A DNA stretch of 6,745 nucleotides from JAWKWH01 sp041582695 (GTDB lineage: Bacteria; Pseudomonadota; Alphaproteobacteria; Rhizobiales; Rhizobiaceae), in NCBI GenBank assembly GCA_041582695.1, contig JBFIBB010000194.1:1-6745 (forward strand), given 5' to 3'. The notes beneath the pieces are model-generated. The model saw only the letters and a list, made by a program, of their open reading frames with translations. It was not told where the DNA came from and searched no databases. Shown piece after piece: positions 1 through 5,643 of this stretch; position 1 is the stretch's first letter, and the number at the start of each line of letters is the position of its first letter. Position numbers and translations under genes: made by a program.

Positions 1-155
1 CTGGACGAGCCAATTGCTGCGGCATCGCCAGAAAAAGCCATGACAGCTATGCCTGTAACAGTGGCTGAATAGAGTGCGGACGCATTCCGTCTGGACAGAC
101 ACTCCGGTGTGACCTATTCCGGTCATCCGAGAGGGGCTTCGAACAGGAGCCCGCC

Positions 156-413
156 ATGACCCGCCACAAGCGCCGCCCGCACCTTTCCCCGCTGCAGAAA
201 ACCGAATTCCGCACTACCGCGGAACGGTTTCACCGGACGCTCGCGCCGATGTTCCGCGACCTCGTGCCTGCCGGAGACGAATACCGGGCGCTGCGCGCCG
301 TTTCGGATGCGATCAACGCCGCCTATCGGATACTCGAGATCGACCTGCCCGACAGGCTGCGGACCGGGCCGCTGCGAACGATGGATGGCCACAAGCAGGG
401 CGCTGGCGAATAG
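156..413 (+). CDS. Small hypothetical protein, 85 aa
   Basis: I do not recognise this protein as a named family. It is treated as a real gene because a textbook ribosome binding site, AGGAG (145-149), sits six bases before the ATG, and its codons share the G/C-rich third positions of the neighbours. The product is basic at the N-terminus (TRHKRRPH, residues 2-9). Residues about 12-65 look like amphipathic helices containing FHRTLAPMFRDLVP (25-38) and a YRALRAVSDAINAAYRIL stretch (43-60). There is no signal peptide, membrane segment or cysteine pair, so a small soluble helical cytoplasmic protein is likely. It is followed by a PilZ gene on the same strand after 106 bases, too far to assume an operon. 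No function is proposed. The open frame on the opposite strand (392-123) is taken as its shadow. Confidence 0.65.
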   Translation: MTRHKRRPHLSPLQKTEFRTTAERFHRTLAPMFRDLVPAGDEYRALRAVSDAINAAYRILEIDLPDRLRTGPLRTMDGHKQGAGE

Positions 414-519
414 CGCGCTATCCTGGCGCCAATCGTGGGCGATACCTCAAATTTTCGGGTCAAATCTTTACGATATGACAATCCGCACTCGCTAATATTC
501 ACCGTGCAGGGTGATGGGC

Positions 520-816
520 ATGGCCACGAGAAACTCGATACGGATCAACAACGGAATTGACTGGATTGTCGAGAACCGGCGCTATGAGCGCTATCCGGTT
601 TTCAAGCATGCCAAGATCGTGTTCGAGGAATGCGGCACCGAAAAGATCTGCGTCATCCAGAACATCTCCCCGCTGGGCGCGGAGTTGAAGGTCGGTGTCG
701 AACAGTACATCCCGAATCGGTTCTGGCTTGATATCCGGGTCGATCAGAAACGGTACCTCTGCCGGCAAATCTGGCGCGAAGGCGCCAGGCTGGGCCTCGA
801 ATTCATCGACGAGTAG
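520..816 (+). CDS. PilZ domain protein, 98 aa
   Basis: A single-domain PilZ protein, predicted to bind the second messenger cyclic di-GMP in the cytoplasm and pass the signal to an unidentified partner. Both signature motifs are visible: the N-terminal RxxxR as R20-R24 within NRRYERYPV, and the (D/N)xSxxG motif as N48-I-S50-P-L-G53, followed by beta-strand-like segments ending in LGLEFIDE. The length of 98 residues is just one PilZ barrel with no output domain. I chose the ATG at 520 because AGGG (508-511) lies eight bases ahead of it. An in-frame ATG at 514 and GTG at 511 are too close to that site. The gene converges on the MoxR gene with 23 bases between stop codons, so the two are not co-transcribed. 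The family is clear; its process (motility, polysaccharide or other) cannot be read from the window. Confidence 0.88.
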   Translation: MATRNSIRINNGIDWIVENRRYERYPVFKHAKIVFEECGTEKICVIQNISPLGAELKVGVEQYIPNRFWLDIRVDQKRYLCRQIWREGARLGLEFIDE

Positions 817-839
817 GCTGCCTCACAGCGCCCGCCGCG

Positions 840-1679
840 TTACCGCTGCTGCCTTGCCAGAAACGCCAGGCGCTCGAACAGGTGCACGTCCTGCTCGTTT
901 TTCAAAAGCGCGCCGTGCAGGCGCGGCAGCGCGTTCTTGGCGTCGCCACGCAGGTCTTCCGGCGAGATGTCGTCGGCCACCAGCAGCCTGATCCAGTCGA
1001 GCACTTCCGATGTCGACGGCTTCTTCTTCAGCCCCTGCTGCTCGCGAATCTCGTAGAACTGCGTCAACGCTGCCGATACCAGTTTCTGCTTGATGCCGGG
1101 ATAGTGAACCTCGACGATTTGCGTCAGCGTTTCGGCCTCGGGAAAGCGAATGTAGTGGAAGAAGCAGCGGCGCAGGAAGGCGTCCGGCAGTTCCTTTTCG
1201 TTGTTGGATGTGATGATGACGATCGGCCGGTGTTTGGCCTGCACCGTCTCGCCGGTCTCGTAGACGAAGAACTCCATGCGGTCGAGTTCCTGCAGCAGGT
1301 CGTTGGGAAACTCGATGTCGGCCTTGTCGATCTCGTCGATCAGCAGCACGATCTTTTTGTCGGCCGCGAAGGCTTCCCAGAGCTTGCCGCGCTTGATGTA
1401 GTTGCGGATGTCGTTGAAGCGTTCGTCGCCGAGCTGGCTGTCGCGCAGCCGCGACACCGCATCGTACTCGTAAAGCCCCTGCTGCGCCTTGGTGGTCGAC
1501 TTGACATGCCATTCGATGAGCTCGAGCCCGAGCGCCGCCGCCACTTGGCGCGCCAGCTCGGTCTTGCCGGTGCCCGGCTCGCCCTTGACCAGCAGCGGCC
1601 TCTCGAGCCTGATCGCGGCGTTGACGGCGACCATCAGATCCTTGTCGGCCACATAGGCATCGGTACCGGTAAACTGCAT
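840..1679 (-). CDS. MoxR-family AAA+ ATPase
   Basis: A 279-residue AAA+ ATPase of the MoxR group, cytoplasmic chaperone-like enzymes that use ATP hydrolysis to help mature or activate client complexes. Visible motifs are Walker A GEPGTGKT (33-40), Walker B VLLIDEIDKA (111-120), a sensor 1 TSNN (157-160), the conserved LPDAFLRRC stretch with candidate arginine finger (164-172), and a C-terminal lid containing PSTSEVLDW (221-229). The start is the ATG at 1679, giving MQFTGTDAYVA. A GTG 57 bases further upstream would add 19 residues not expected in the family. A GGAG (complement of 1691-1694) lies 11 bases before the ATG. MoxR genes often sit beside a VWA-domain gene; here the downstream neighbour is a convergent PilZ gene and the upstream one is divergent, so the partner must be elsewhere. 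The client is unknown. Confidence 0.93.
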   Translation of the reverse strand: MQFTGTDAYVADKDLMVAVNAAIRLERPLLVKGEPGTGKTELARQVAAALGLELIEWHVKSTTKAQQGLYEYDAVSRLRDSQLGDERFNDIRNYIKRGKLWEAFAADKKIVLLIDEIDKADIEFPNDLLQELDRMEFFVYETGETVQAKHRPIVIITSNNEKELPDAFLRRCFFHYIRFPEAETLTQIVEVHYPGIKQKLVSAALTQFYEIREQQGLKKKPSTSEVLDWIRLLVADDISPEDLRGDAKNALPRLHGALLKNEQDVHLFERLAFLARQQR

Positions 1680-1764
1680 TGACTTGGGAACTCCGTTTTC
1701 GGGCAACGCGGCGGACACTATTTGCGCAAACCGCACGGTGCAAGCCGTTATCGCGCGATTTGCG

Positions 1765-1794
1765 CTGGTACGGCGGCCGCGGCGGGCCTATATA
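1765..1794 (+). promoter_or_regulatory. Candidate sigma-70-type promoter of 6S RNA
   Basis: A TATATA hexamer (1789-1794) lies six bases before the proposed 5' end of the 6S RNA at about 1801. The best-spaced -35 is the weak CTGGTA (1765-1770), 18 bases upstream; a TTGCGC (1760-1765) is closer to consensus but 23 bases away. The intervening sequence is very GC-rich. The -10 is convincing from its fit to the RNA start, the -35 much less so. The divergent MoxR promoter must also lie between 1680 and about 1760 but could not be placed. Confidence 0.45.
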
Positions 1795-1800
1795 GGCGAT

Positions 1801-1958
1801 CGGCGTTCTGTGCTTCGCGGCAGGAGTTGTACTCCCGGGGCCTTATCGACTTCCAAGGGAGCTGTCCCTGGTTGGACCCGTGGGTCCTTTCACACGGCGC
1901 CCACCTACTTTGTAGGTTCCCGGGGTCGAAATCTCCACCGGTCGTCACGGTTCGCCAC
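1801..1958 (+). ncRNA. ssrS: 6S RNA
   Basis: A 6S RNA, the small RNA that mimics an open promoter and sequesters the housekeeping RNA polymerase holoenzyme in slow growth. The ends can be paired: GGCG (1802-1805) with CGCC (1953-1956), then across a TT/TT internal loop CTGTG (1808-1812) with CACGG (1946-1950, one G-U pair). Further in, CCCGGG (1834-1839) pairs with CCCGGG (1919-1924). The apical part holds CAAGGGAGCTGTCCCTGG (1854-1871), and the 3' strand carries the small hairpin ACCTAC-TTT-GTAGGT (1903-1917) that I associate with alphaproteobacterial 6S RNA. The length of about 158 fits the family, and location directly upstream of ygfA is the classic 6S position. Ends are inferred from pairing and may be off by a few bases. 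No T-rich terminator follows, so the 3' end probably arises by processing. Confidence 0.85.
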
Positions 1959-1992
1959 CAATTTCCCCGCCGATTCAGCAAAAAAACCGCTC

Positions 1993-2574
1993 ATGACCGA
2001 CGCAAAGGCCCTGAAAAAGAAGCTCCGCGCCGAAGCGCTCGCCAGGCGCGACGGGCTTGCCGCCGGCTGGCGCATCGAGGCCTCGCTGCGGTTCGCCGAG
2101 GCGGCGGACGAGATCGTGACCGGGCCGGGCGAGATAGTCTCGGGCTTCTGGCCGATGCGCTCGGAGGTCGATGTCCGGCCCTTGATGTCCGCGCTGCGTG
2201 AACGGGGCGCCCGCCTCTGCCTGCCGGCGATCATCGACAGGACGACGATCCGGTTCCGCGAACTAGTGCGCGGCGCCGAGCTTGTCGACATGGGCTTCGG
2301 CACCGCAGGGCCCGGTCCGGAAGCCGAAACGCTCGATCCGCGGATCATGCTGGTGCCGCTTGCCGCATTCGACGCCGCCGGCAACCGTATCGGCTACGGC
2401 GCCGGCTATTACGACCGGGCGATATCGGGGCTGAGATCGAAGGGGATCGCGCCGCGCCTGATCGGAATTGCCTTTGACTGCCAGGAAGTCGATGCGGTGC
2501 CGGCCGAGCCGCACGATGTCCCGCTTGCCGAAATTCTGACCGAAAGCGGCTTGCGCCGCTTCGCGTCCCGCTGA
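1993..2574 (+). CDS. ygfA: 5-formyltetrahydrofolate cyclo-ligase
   Basis: A 193-residue 5-formyltetrahydrofolate cyclo-ligase (methenyltetrahydrofolate synthetase), a cytoplasmic enzyme converting 5-formyl-THF to 5,10-methenyl-THF with ATP and so returning the storage form of folate to one-carbon metabolism. Family features in order: basic N-terminal helix KALKKKLRAEALARRD (5-20), GFWPMRSEVD (51-60) with the substrate-site glutamate E58, the nucleotide-binding block VPLAAFDAAGNRIGYGAGYY (121-140), and the C-terminal EPHDVPLAEILTE (172-184). Length is normal. The frame is open upstream through the 6S RNA to 1684, but family N-termini begin at the ATG at 1993. That start has no clear Shine-Dalgarno; an A-rich AAAAAAA tract (1980-1986) precedes it. 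It follows the 6S RNA by about 34 bases and precedes the phosphoesterase gene by 13 bases, probably as an operon. Confidence 0.95.
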   Translation: MTDAKALKKKLRAEALARRDGLAAGWRIEASLRFAEAADEIVTGPGEIVSGFWPMRSEVDVRPLMSALRERGARLCLPAIIDRTTIRFRELVRGAELVDMGFGTAGPGPEAETLDPRIMLVPLAAFDAAGNRIGYGAGYYDRAISGLRSKGIAPRLIGIAFDCQEVDAVPAEPHDVPLAEILTESGLRRFASR

Positions 2575-2587
2575 TAGACGGGCGCCC

Positions 2588-3409
2588 ATGCGTTTCTTGT
2601 TTCTGGGCGACATGGTGGGCAGGACCGGGCGGACGGCGGTGTGGGAGCGCCTGCCGGGCCTCCGCTCCGACTTCAATCTGGATTTCGTTGTCGTCAACGG
2701 CGAAAACGCCGCCGGCGGTTTCGGCATCACCAAGGCGATATTCGAAGCCACGCTCGACGCGGGCGCCGATGTCGTGACCACGGGCAACCATGTCTGGGAC
2801 CAGCGCGAGGCGCTCGAGTTCGCAGGCCGCGAGGAACGGTTTCTGAGACCCGCCAACTACCCCTCCGGAACGCCGGGGCGCGGCTCTGGCGTCTACATCG
2901 CCAAAAACGGCGCCCGCGTGATGGTGACCAACATCATGGGCAGGGTCTTCATGCATCCCGAACTCGACGATCCCTTTCAGACGGGCGAGCGGGAGATCGC
3001 CGCCTGTCCCTTGGGCGAGCAGGCCGATGCGGTGATCGTAGATTTTCATGCCGAGGCGACTTCGGAGAAGATCTGCTTTGCCCATTTCGTCGACGGTCGG
3101 GCAAGCTTGGTTGTCGGCACCCATACCCATTGTCCGACCGCCGACCACCAGATCCTGAACGGCGGCACCGGCTACATTTCGGATGCCGGCATGTGCGGCG
3201 ATTACGATTCCTCGCTCGGCATGGACAAGGAAGAACCCTTGAACCGCTTCCTTTCCAAGGTCGCCAAGGGCCGGTTCGAAGCCGCCGAAGGTCCGGCGAC
3301 GATCTGCGGCGTCGCCGTCGAAATCTCCGACCGCACCGGGCTTGCCGAGAAGATATCCCCGCTCAGGATCGGGCCGCGCCTGTCGGAAATCATGCCCGAT
3401 TTCTGGTGA
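2588..3409 (+). CDS. YmdB-family metallophosphoesterase
   Basis: A 273-residue metallophosphoesterase of the TIGR00282/YmdB family. The Bacillus subtilis member is a phosphodiesterase acting on cyclic nucleotides that influences the switch between motility and biofilm; the role in alphaproteobacteria is not established. All expected metal ligands are present: D8 in FLGDMVGRTG, E39-N40 in VVNGENAAGG, N67-H68 in TTGNHVWD, H154 in VDFHAEATSEK, and H179 and H181 in GTHTHCPTAD. The family block GTGYISDAGMCGDYDSSLGM (193-212) is also intact. There is no signal peptide, so it acts in the cytoplasm. The ATG at 2588 starts exactly at the conserved MRFLFLGD. It lies 13 bases after the cyclo-ligase stop with only a weak GACGGG-like ribosome site, which suggests translational coupling. 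Family assignment is near certain; the substrate is not. Confidence 0.94.
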   Translation: MRFLFLGDMVGRTGRTAVWERLPGLRSDFNLDFVVVNGENAAGGFGITKAIFEATLDAGADVVTTGNHVWDQREALEFAGREERFLRPANYPSGTPGRGSGVYIAKNGARVMVTNIMGRVFMHPELDDPFQTGEREIAACPLGEQADAVIVDFHAEATSEKICFAHFVDGRASLVVGTHTHCPTADHQILNGGTGYISDAGMCGDYDSSLGMDKEEPLNRFLSKVAKGRFEAAEGPATICGVAVEISDRTGLAEKISPLRIGPRLSEIMPDFW

Positions 3410-3477
3410 ACGCCTCCGGCCAGCCGTGAAGCGCGCCGGCGCGATACCGCCAAGACGCTCCTGCCGGATATCGGCCA

Positions 3478-3506
3478 TTGCCCGCCGGCGAATTTGCCGG
3501 TATAGG
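3478..3506 (+). promoter_or_regulatory. Candidate promoter of trcR
   Basis: TTGCCC (3478-3483) and TATAGG (3501-3506) are separated by exactly 17 bases in the 174-base gap between the phosphoesterase and trcR genes. Transcription would start near 3513, leaving a leader of about 70 bases containing two hairpins. A small inverted repeat, CCGGC-GAATTT-GCCGG (3485-3500), fills most of the spacer. The match is moderate and has not been scored against an alphaproteobacterial matrix. Confidence 0.35.
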
Positions 3507-3526
3507 GAGCTTGATTTCCCGATATT

Positions 3527-3564
3527 GGTGGCTCAAACCACCGCCCGCGCAAGGGACGCGGGCG
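3527..3564 (+). promoter_or_regulatory. Tandem leader hairpins before trcR
   Basis: Two perfect inverted repeats are stacked just before the trcR ribosome site. The first is GGTGG (3527-3531) with CCACC (3538-3542) around a 6-base loop. The second is CGCCCGCG (3542-3549) with CGCGGGCG (3557-3564) around the 7-base loop CAAGGGA. They share base 3542. The second stem is eight G-C pairs and ends six bases before AAGGA (3571-3575). A TTTTTT run (3576-3581) follows, but 11 bases from the stem and inside the ribosome-site-to-start spacer, so this is not a normal intrinsic terminator for the upstream operon. A leader structure affecting trcR translation or mRNA stability is more likely, though unproven. 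Confidence 0.5.
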
Positions 3565-3583
3565 AGCGAGAAGGATTTTTTCC

Positions 3584-4285
3584 ATGGCCAACACGCTTCT
3601 GATGCCAAAGGCGACCGCCGTATGGCTTGTCGACAACACGGCGCTGACATTCGATCAGATCGCCGAATTCTGCAATCTGCACCCGCTCGAGGTATCCGCG
3701 ATTGCCGACGGCGAAGCGGCGCAGGGCATCAAGGGCCAGGACCCGATCACCACCGGCCAACTTACCCGCGACGAAATCGCCAAGGGTGAAGCCGACTCCA
3801 AACACAAGCTGAAACTTTCCGAACCGAAGGTGCGCGTGCCGGAATCGAAGCGCAAGGGACCGCGATACACGCCGCTGTCGAAACGGCAGGACCGGCCCAA
3901 CGCCATTTTGTGGCTCGTCCGCAACCATCCGGAACTGAAGGATGCGCAGATTTCGCGTCTGGTAGGCACCACCAAATCGACCATCGAGCAGATTCGCAAC
4001 CGCACGCACTGGAATTCCTCCAACCTGCAGCCTCTCGATCCGGTGACGCTCGGCCTGTGCTCGCAGATCGATCTGGATTTCGAGGTTCAGCGCGCGTCCA
4101 AGGACCGGCCGGCGGCCGATCCGGCGGGCGACACGCTGCTGCCGGCCTCGCAGACGGAGAATCTCGAACCGGCAATGACCGAAGCCGAAGCGGGCGGCGA
4201 GAAAGAACTGGACGCCGACGCGGTGTTCGCAAAGCTGTCTTCGCTGAAGGGTCCGGCCGCCGATCAGGACGAAGAGGCAAACTGA
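3584..4285 (+). CDS. trcR: TrcR-like cell-cycle transcriptional regulator (DUF1013)
   Basis: A 233-residue protein of the DUF1013 family, named TrcR in alphaproteobacterial annotation and considered a DNA-binding cell-cycle regulator. The conserved N-terminus MANTLLMPKATAVWLVDNTA and the segment ILWLVRNHPELKDAQI (108-123) identify it. Two helix-turn-helix-like stretches are visible, residues about 11-43 and 106-140, and they resemble each other. Between them is a charged linker rich in K, E and R (65-104). The C-terminus from about 171 is acidic, low in hydrophobics and probably disordered, ending in a short VFAKLSSLKG helix (214-223). The ATG at 3584 follows AAGGA (3571-3575) by eight bases. 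It has its own candidate promoter and a structured leader. The stop codon directly abuts the stop of the convergent WYL gene. Target genes cannot be inferred here. Confidence 0.9.
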   Translation: MANTLLMPKATAVWLVDNTALTFDQIAEFCNLHPLEVSAIADGEAAQGIKGQDPITTGQLTRDEIAKGEADSKHKLKLSEPKVRVPESKRKGPRYTPLSKRQDRPNAILWLVRNHPELKDAQISRLVGTTKSTIEQIRNRTHWNSSNLQPLDPVTLGLCSQIDLDFEVQRASKDRPAADPAGDTLLPASQTENLEPAMTEAEAGGEKELDADAVFAKLSSLKGPAADQDEEAN

Positions 4286-4984
4286 TCAGTTGTCATTGGT
4301 GGCGGAGCGGTGCTCCATGGTCCGGTAGAAGTCGGCGATCTGCTTGCCGGGCTCGTGCCGGAAACGGGCGCCGGTGTGCATTGTGCTCCGGATACGGTCC
4401 AGCCTGAACACACGGAAATCGTTTCGCAATTCGCACCAGGCCACCAGCGTCCACACCTTGCCCCAGAACCATAGGCCCAGCGGACGGATTGTCCGTTCGC
4501 TCTCCATCTCGTCCAGCGCGACATAGAAGATCGTTAGCGCCTCGCGGTTCTCGATCGAGCGCTCCAGCGCGTCGAGCCGCTCGCGATCGGCGTCCGACAT
4601 CTCGAAGCCCGGCACGTGGATTTCGGTTCTGGCGATCCTGGATTTCTCCGCCTCCGGCAGCACCGTCTCGATCTTGACCAGCGCCTCGACCGCCGCGCGC
4701 GCCATTGCCGCCCCGCCCCATGCCTTGACCATGCGGGCGCCGGCGACAAGGGCGACGATTTCATCGCGGGTAAACATCAGCGGCGGCAGGTCGAAGCCGT
4801 GGCGCAGGATGTAGCCGACGCCCGCCTCGCCATCGATCGGCACGCCGGTCGACTGGAGGTCGGCGATGTCCCGGTAGATCGTCCGCTCGGATACCTCGAG
4901 CCGGTCGGCGAGTTTGTGCGCCGTGACGAGCCGTCCGCCACGCATGTGCTGGACAATCTGGAACAGGCGGTCGGCACGGCGCAT
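4286..4984 (-). CDS. YafY-like HTH-WYL transcriptional regulator
   Basis: A 232-residue transcriptional regulator with an N-terminal winged HTH (residues about 5-57; ADRLFQIVQHMR, then the recognition-helix region VSERTIYRDIADLQ at 31-44 and the wing VPIDGEAGVGY at 48-58) and a C-terminal WYL domain (about 140-222; KVWTLVAWCELRNDFRVFRLDRI, 176-198). WYL domains bind nucleic acid or small ligands and control the HTH; the ligand here is unknown. The ATG at 4984 begins at the family N-terminus MRRADRLFQI. The frame continues upstream to 5107, but that part overlaps the VOC gene. The gene lies 16 bases after the VOC stop codon, whose TGA touches a GAGGGA sequence that may serve as ribosome site, so the two are probably one transcript. 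It is the natural candidate to bind the palindromes at 5454-5475 and 5685-5706, which is inference. Confidence 0.9.
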   Translation of the reverse strand: MRRADRLFQIVQHMRGGRLVTAHKLADRLEVSERTIYRDIADLQSTGVPIDGEAGVGYILRHGFDLPPLMFTRDEIVALVAGARMVKAWGGAAMARAAVEALVKIETVLPEAEKSRIARTEIHVPGFEMSDADRERLDALERSIENREALTIFYVALDEMESERTIRPLGLWFWGKVWTLVAWCELRNDFRVFRLDRIRSTMHTGARFRHEPGKQIADFYRTMEHRSATNDN

Positions 4985-5000
4985 CTTTCGATCACATCCC

Positions 5001-5381
5001 TCAGGCAGCCTCGAAGACACCGAAGGAATTGCCATCCGGGTCGAGACAATAGGCGAAGCGTCCGGACGGAATCTGGATCGGGGGCGAAACCACCGTGCCT
5101 CCGGCATCGCTGACGCGCTTCATCGTATCCTCCAGCTTGCCAGGCGTCGCAAGATGGATCGTGTTGCCCGAACCTCCGTTGGAAGGCTTGCCGGGATAGA
5201 GGTGGCCCGAAACCGCGGTCTTCATCTCGCCGACCGGAAAGATCGCCATCGGATTGGGACCCTGGTTCTCGTCGATCAGTTCGCCCTGGACTACCGCGCC
5301 ATAGAAGGTCTTGGCCTTTTCCATGTCGCTGACCGGGATTTCGAACCATACGGCGGCGTCTTTGGGAGGATTTGCTGTCAT
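5001..5381 (-). CDS. VOC (glyoxalase/bleomycin-resistance fold) protein
   Basis: A 126-residue protein of the vicinal oxygen chelate superfamily, with two beta-alpha-beta-beta-beta modules: AAVWFEIPVSDMEKAKTFYG (9-28) opens the first, and NTIHLATPGKLEDTMKRVSD (73-92) opens the second. The ending YCLDPDGNSFGVFE (111-124) is the usual closing strand. Possible metal ligands by position are E14, H76 and E124. This small YdfG/YckA-like type is often annotated only as VOC family protein, so substrate and reaction are unknown. I chose the ATG at 5381 because GGAG lies six bases ahead of it. An in-frame ATG at 5393 would add four residues with a poorer site. It is transcribed first in a pair with the WYL regulator and has a palindromic operator-like site upstream (5454-5475). 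Confidence 0.9.
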   Translation of the reverse strand: MTANPPKDAAVWFEIPVSDMEKAKTFYGAVVQGELIDENQGPNPMAIFPVGEMKTAVSGHLYPGKPSNGGSGNTIHLATPGKLEDTMKRVSDAGGTVVSPPIQIPSGRFAYCLDPDGNSFGVFEAA

Positions 5382-5407
5382 TGCTGGCTCCATTTGACTT
5401 CTGGTTT

Positions 5408-5426
5408 GCCGGCGACTGTCGCCGGC
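5408..5426. repeat. 19-bp inverted repeat in VOC leader
   Basis: GCCGGCGAC (5408-5416) and GTCGCCGGC (5418-5426) form a perfect inverted repeat around a single central T. As RNA it would fold into an 8-bp stem with a 3-base loop. It lies 26 bases upstream of the VOC start codon and downstream of the operator-like palindrome, so it is probably in the transcribed leader. It could be a second protein site or an mRNA hairpin. There is no T-tract in either direction, so it is not a standard terminator. Confidence 0.5.
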
Positions 5427-5445
5427 ATCGACCTTGTTTTTGTCG

Positions 5446-5478
5446 CACACCGCTCCTGACAACATTCTGTCAGGAGCG
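5446..5478 (-). promoter_or_regulatory. Operator-like palindrome, copy 1 (upstream of VOC-WYL)
   Basis: TCCTGACA (5454-5461) and TGTCAGGA (5468-5475) are perfect inverted repeats around ACATTC. In this copy the pairing extends to 11 bp per arm (CGC outside, 5451-5478). CACACC (5446-5451) adjoins it, as in copy 2. The site is 72 bases upstream of the VOC start and overlaps the stop codon of the DUF1127 gene. Identity with copy 2 through the centre, where RNA pairing would not demand conservation, points to a protein-binding operator rather than a terminator hairpin, and no T-run follows on either strand. The WYL protein encoded downstream is the likely binder (inference). Confidence 0.65.
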
Positions 5479-5643
5479 CTCGCGAAGGTCGAGATCGCCG
5501 TAGGGCGGCCAGCCGATATCGCGCTTCACATGCTCGGGAAGCTCGTCCATGCGCCGGAAGTTCGCGCGGTTGATCCAGTAGGCGCCGAACCGGGCGATTC
5601 GTCCGCTAAGGCCGCGCCCGTTTTTTCTCGGATTGGTTTTCAT
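5470..5643 (-). CDS. DUF1127-like small protein, 57 aa
   Basis: A 57-residue basic protein easily missed because of its length. It starts at the ATG complementary to 5641-5643, preceded by a perfect AAGGAG six bases upstream, and ends with TGA (complement of 5470-5472). The N-terminal half is rich in K, R and G (MKTNPRKNGRG). The second half, FRRMDELPEHVKRDIGWPPY (29-48), carries the core RDIG-type motif of DUF1127 (YjiS-like) proteins, small arginine-rich proteins abundant in alphaproteobacteria; some are involved in RNA turnover or in phosphate and stress responses, but this one's role is unknown. It has operator-like palindromes on both sides: copy 2 lies 41 bases before its start and copy 1 overlaps its stop. 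Open frames on the other strand here are taken as shadows. Confidence 0.8.
   Translation of the reverse strand: MKTNPRKNGRGLSGRIARFGAYWINRANFRRMDELPEHVKRDIGWPPYGDLDLRERS

Noticed and set aside
1..41. Possible minus-strand gene starting at the ATG complementary to 39-41 and leaving the window.
   Set aside because: Thirteen codons with no strong ribosome site and no recognisable motif cannot support a call, although it cannot be excluded.
1..72. Possible C-terminal end of a plus-strand gene (open from base 1 to a TAG at 70-72).
   Set aside because: Only 23 codons are visible, third positions are unusually A/T-rich compared with every clear gene here, and no family can be recognised.
72..125. 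Small inverted repeats (GGACG/CGTCT, ACAC/GTGT, TGACC/GGTCA) as a terminator.
   Set aside because: Stems are 4-5 bp with no following T-run on either strand.
882..1682. Long plus-strand open frame opposite the MoxR gene.
   Set aside because: It is an antisense shadow produced by high GC; the minus-strand frame has all AAA+ motifs.
1684..1992. N-terminal extension of the cyclo-ligase reading frame upstream of 1993.
   Set aside because: The extension crosses the 6S RNA, does not resemble the enzyme family, and a normal-length protein begins at 1993.
2345..3478. Long minus-strand open frame opposite the cyclo-ligase and phosphoesterase genes.
   Set aside because: It covers two well-recognised plus-strand genes, shows no known domain, and has low-complexity arginine-rich sequence.
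3557..3581. G-C hairpin plus TTTTTT as terminator of the cyclo-ligase/phosphoesterase operon.
   Set aside because: The T-run begins 11 bases after the stem and lies between the trcR ribosome site and its start codon.
5451..5478. 11-bp palindrome as an intrinsic terminator of the DUF1127 gene.
   Set aside because: No T-tract follows on either strand, and the same 22 bases recur upstream of the gene, which fits an operator better.
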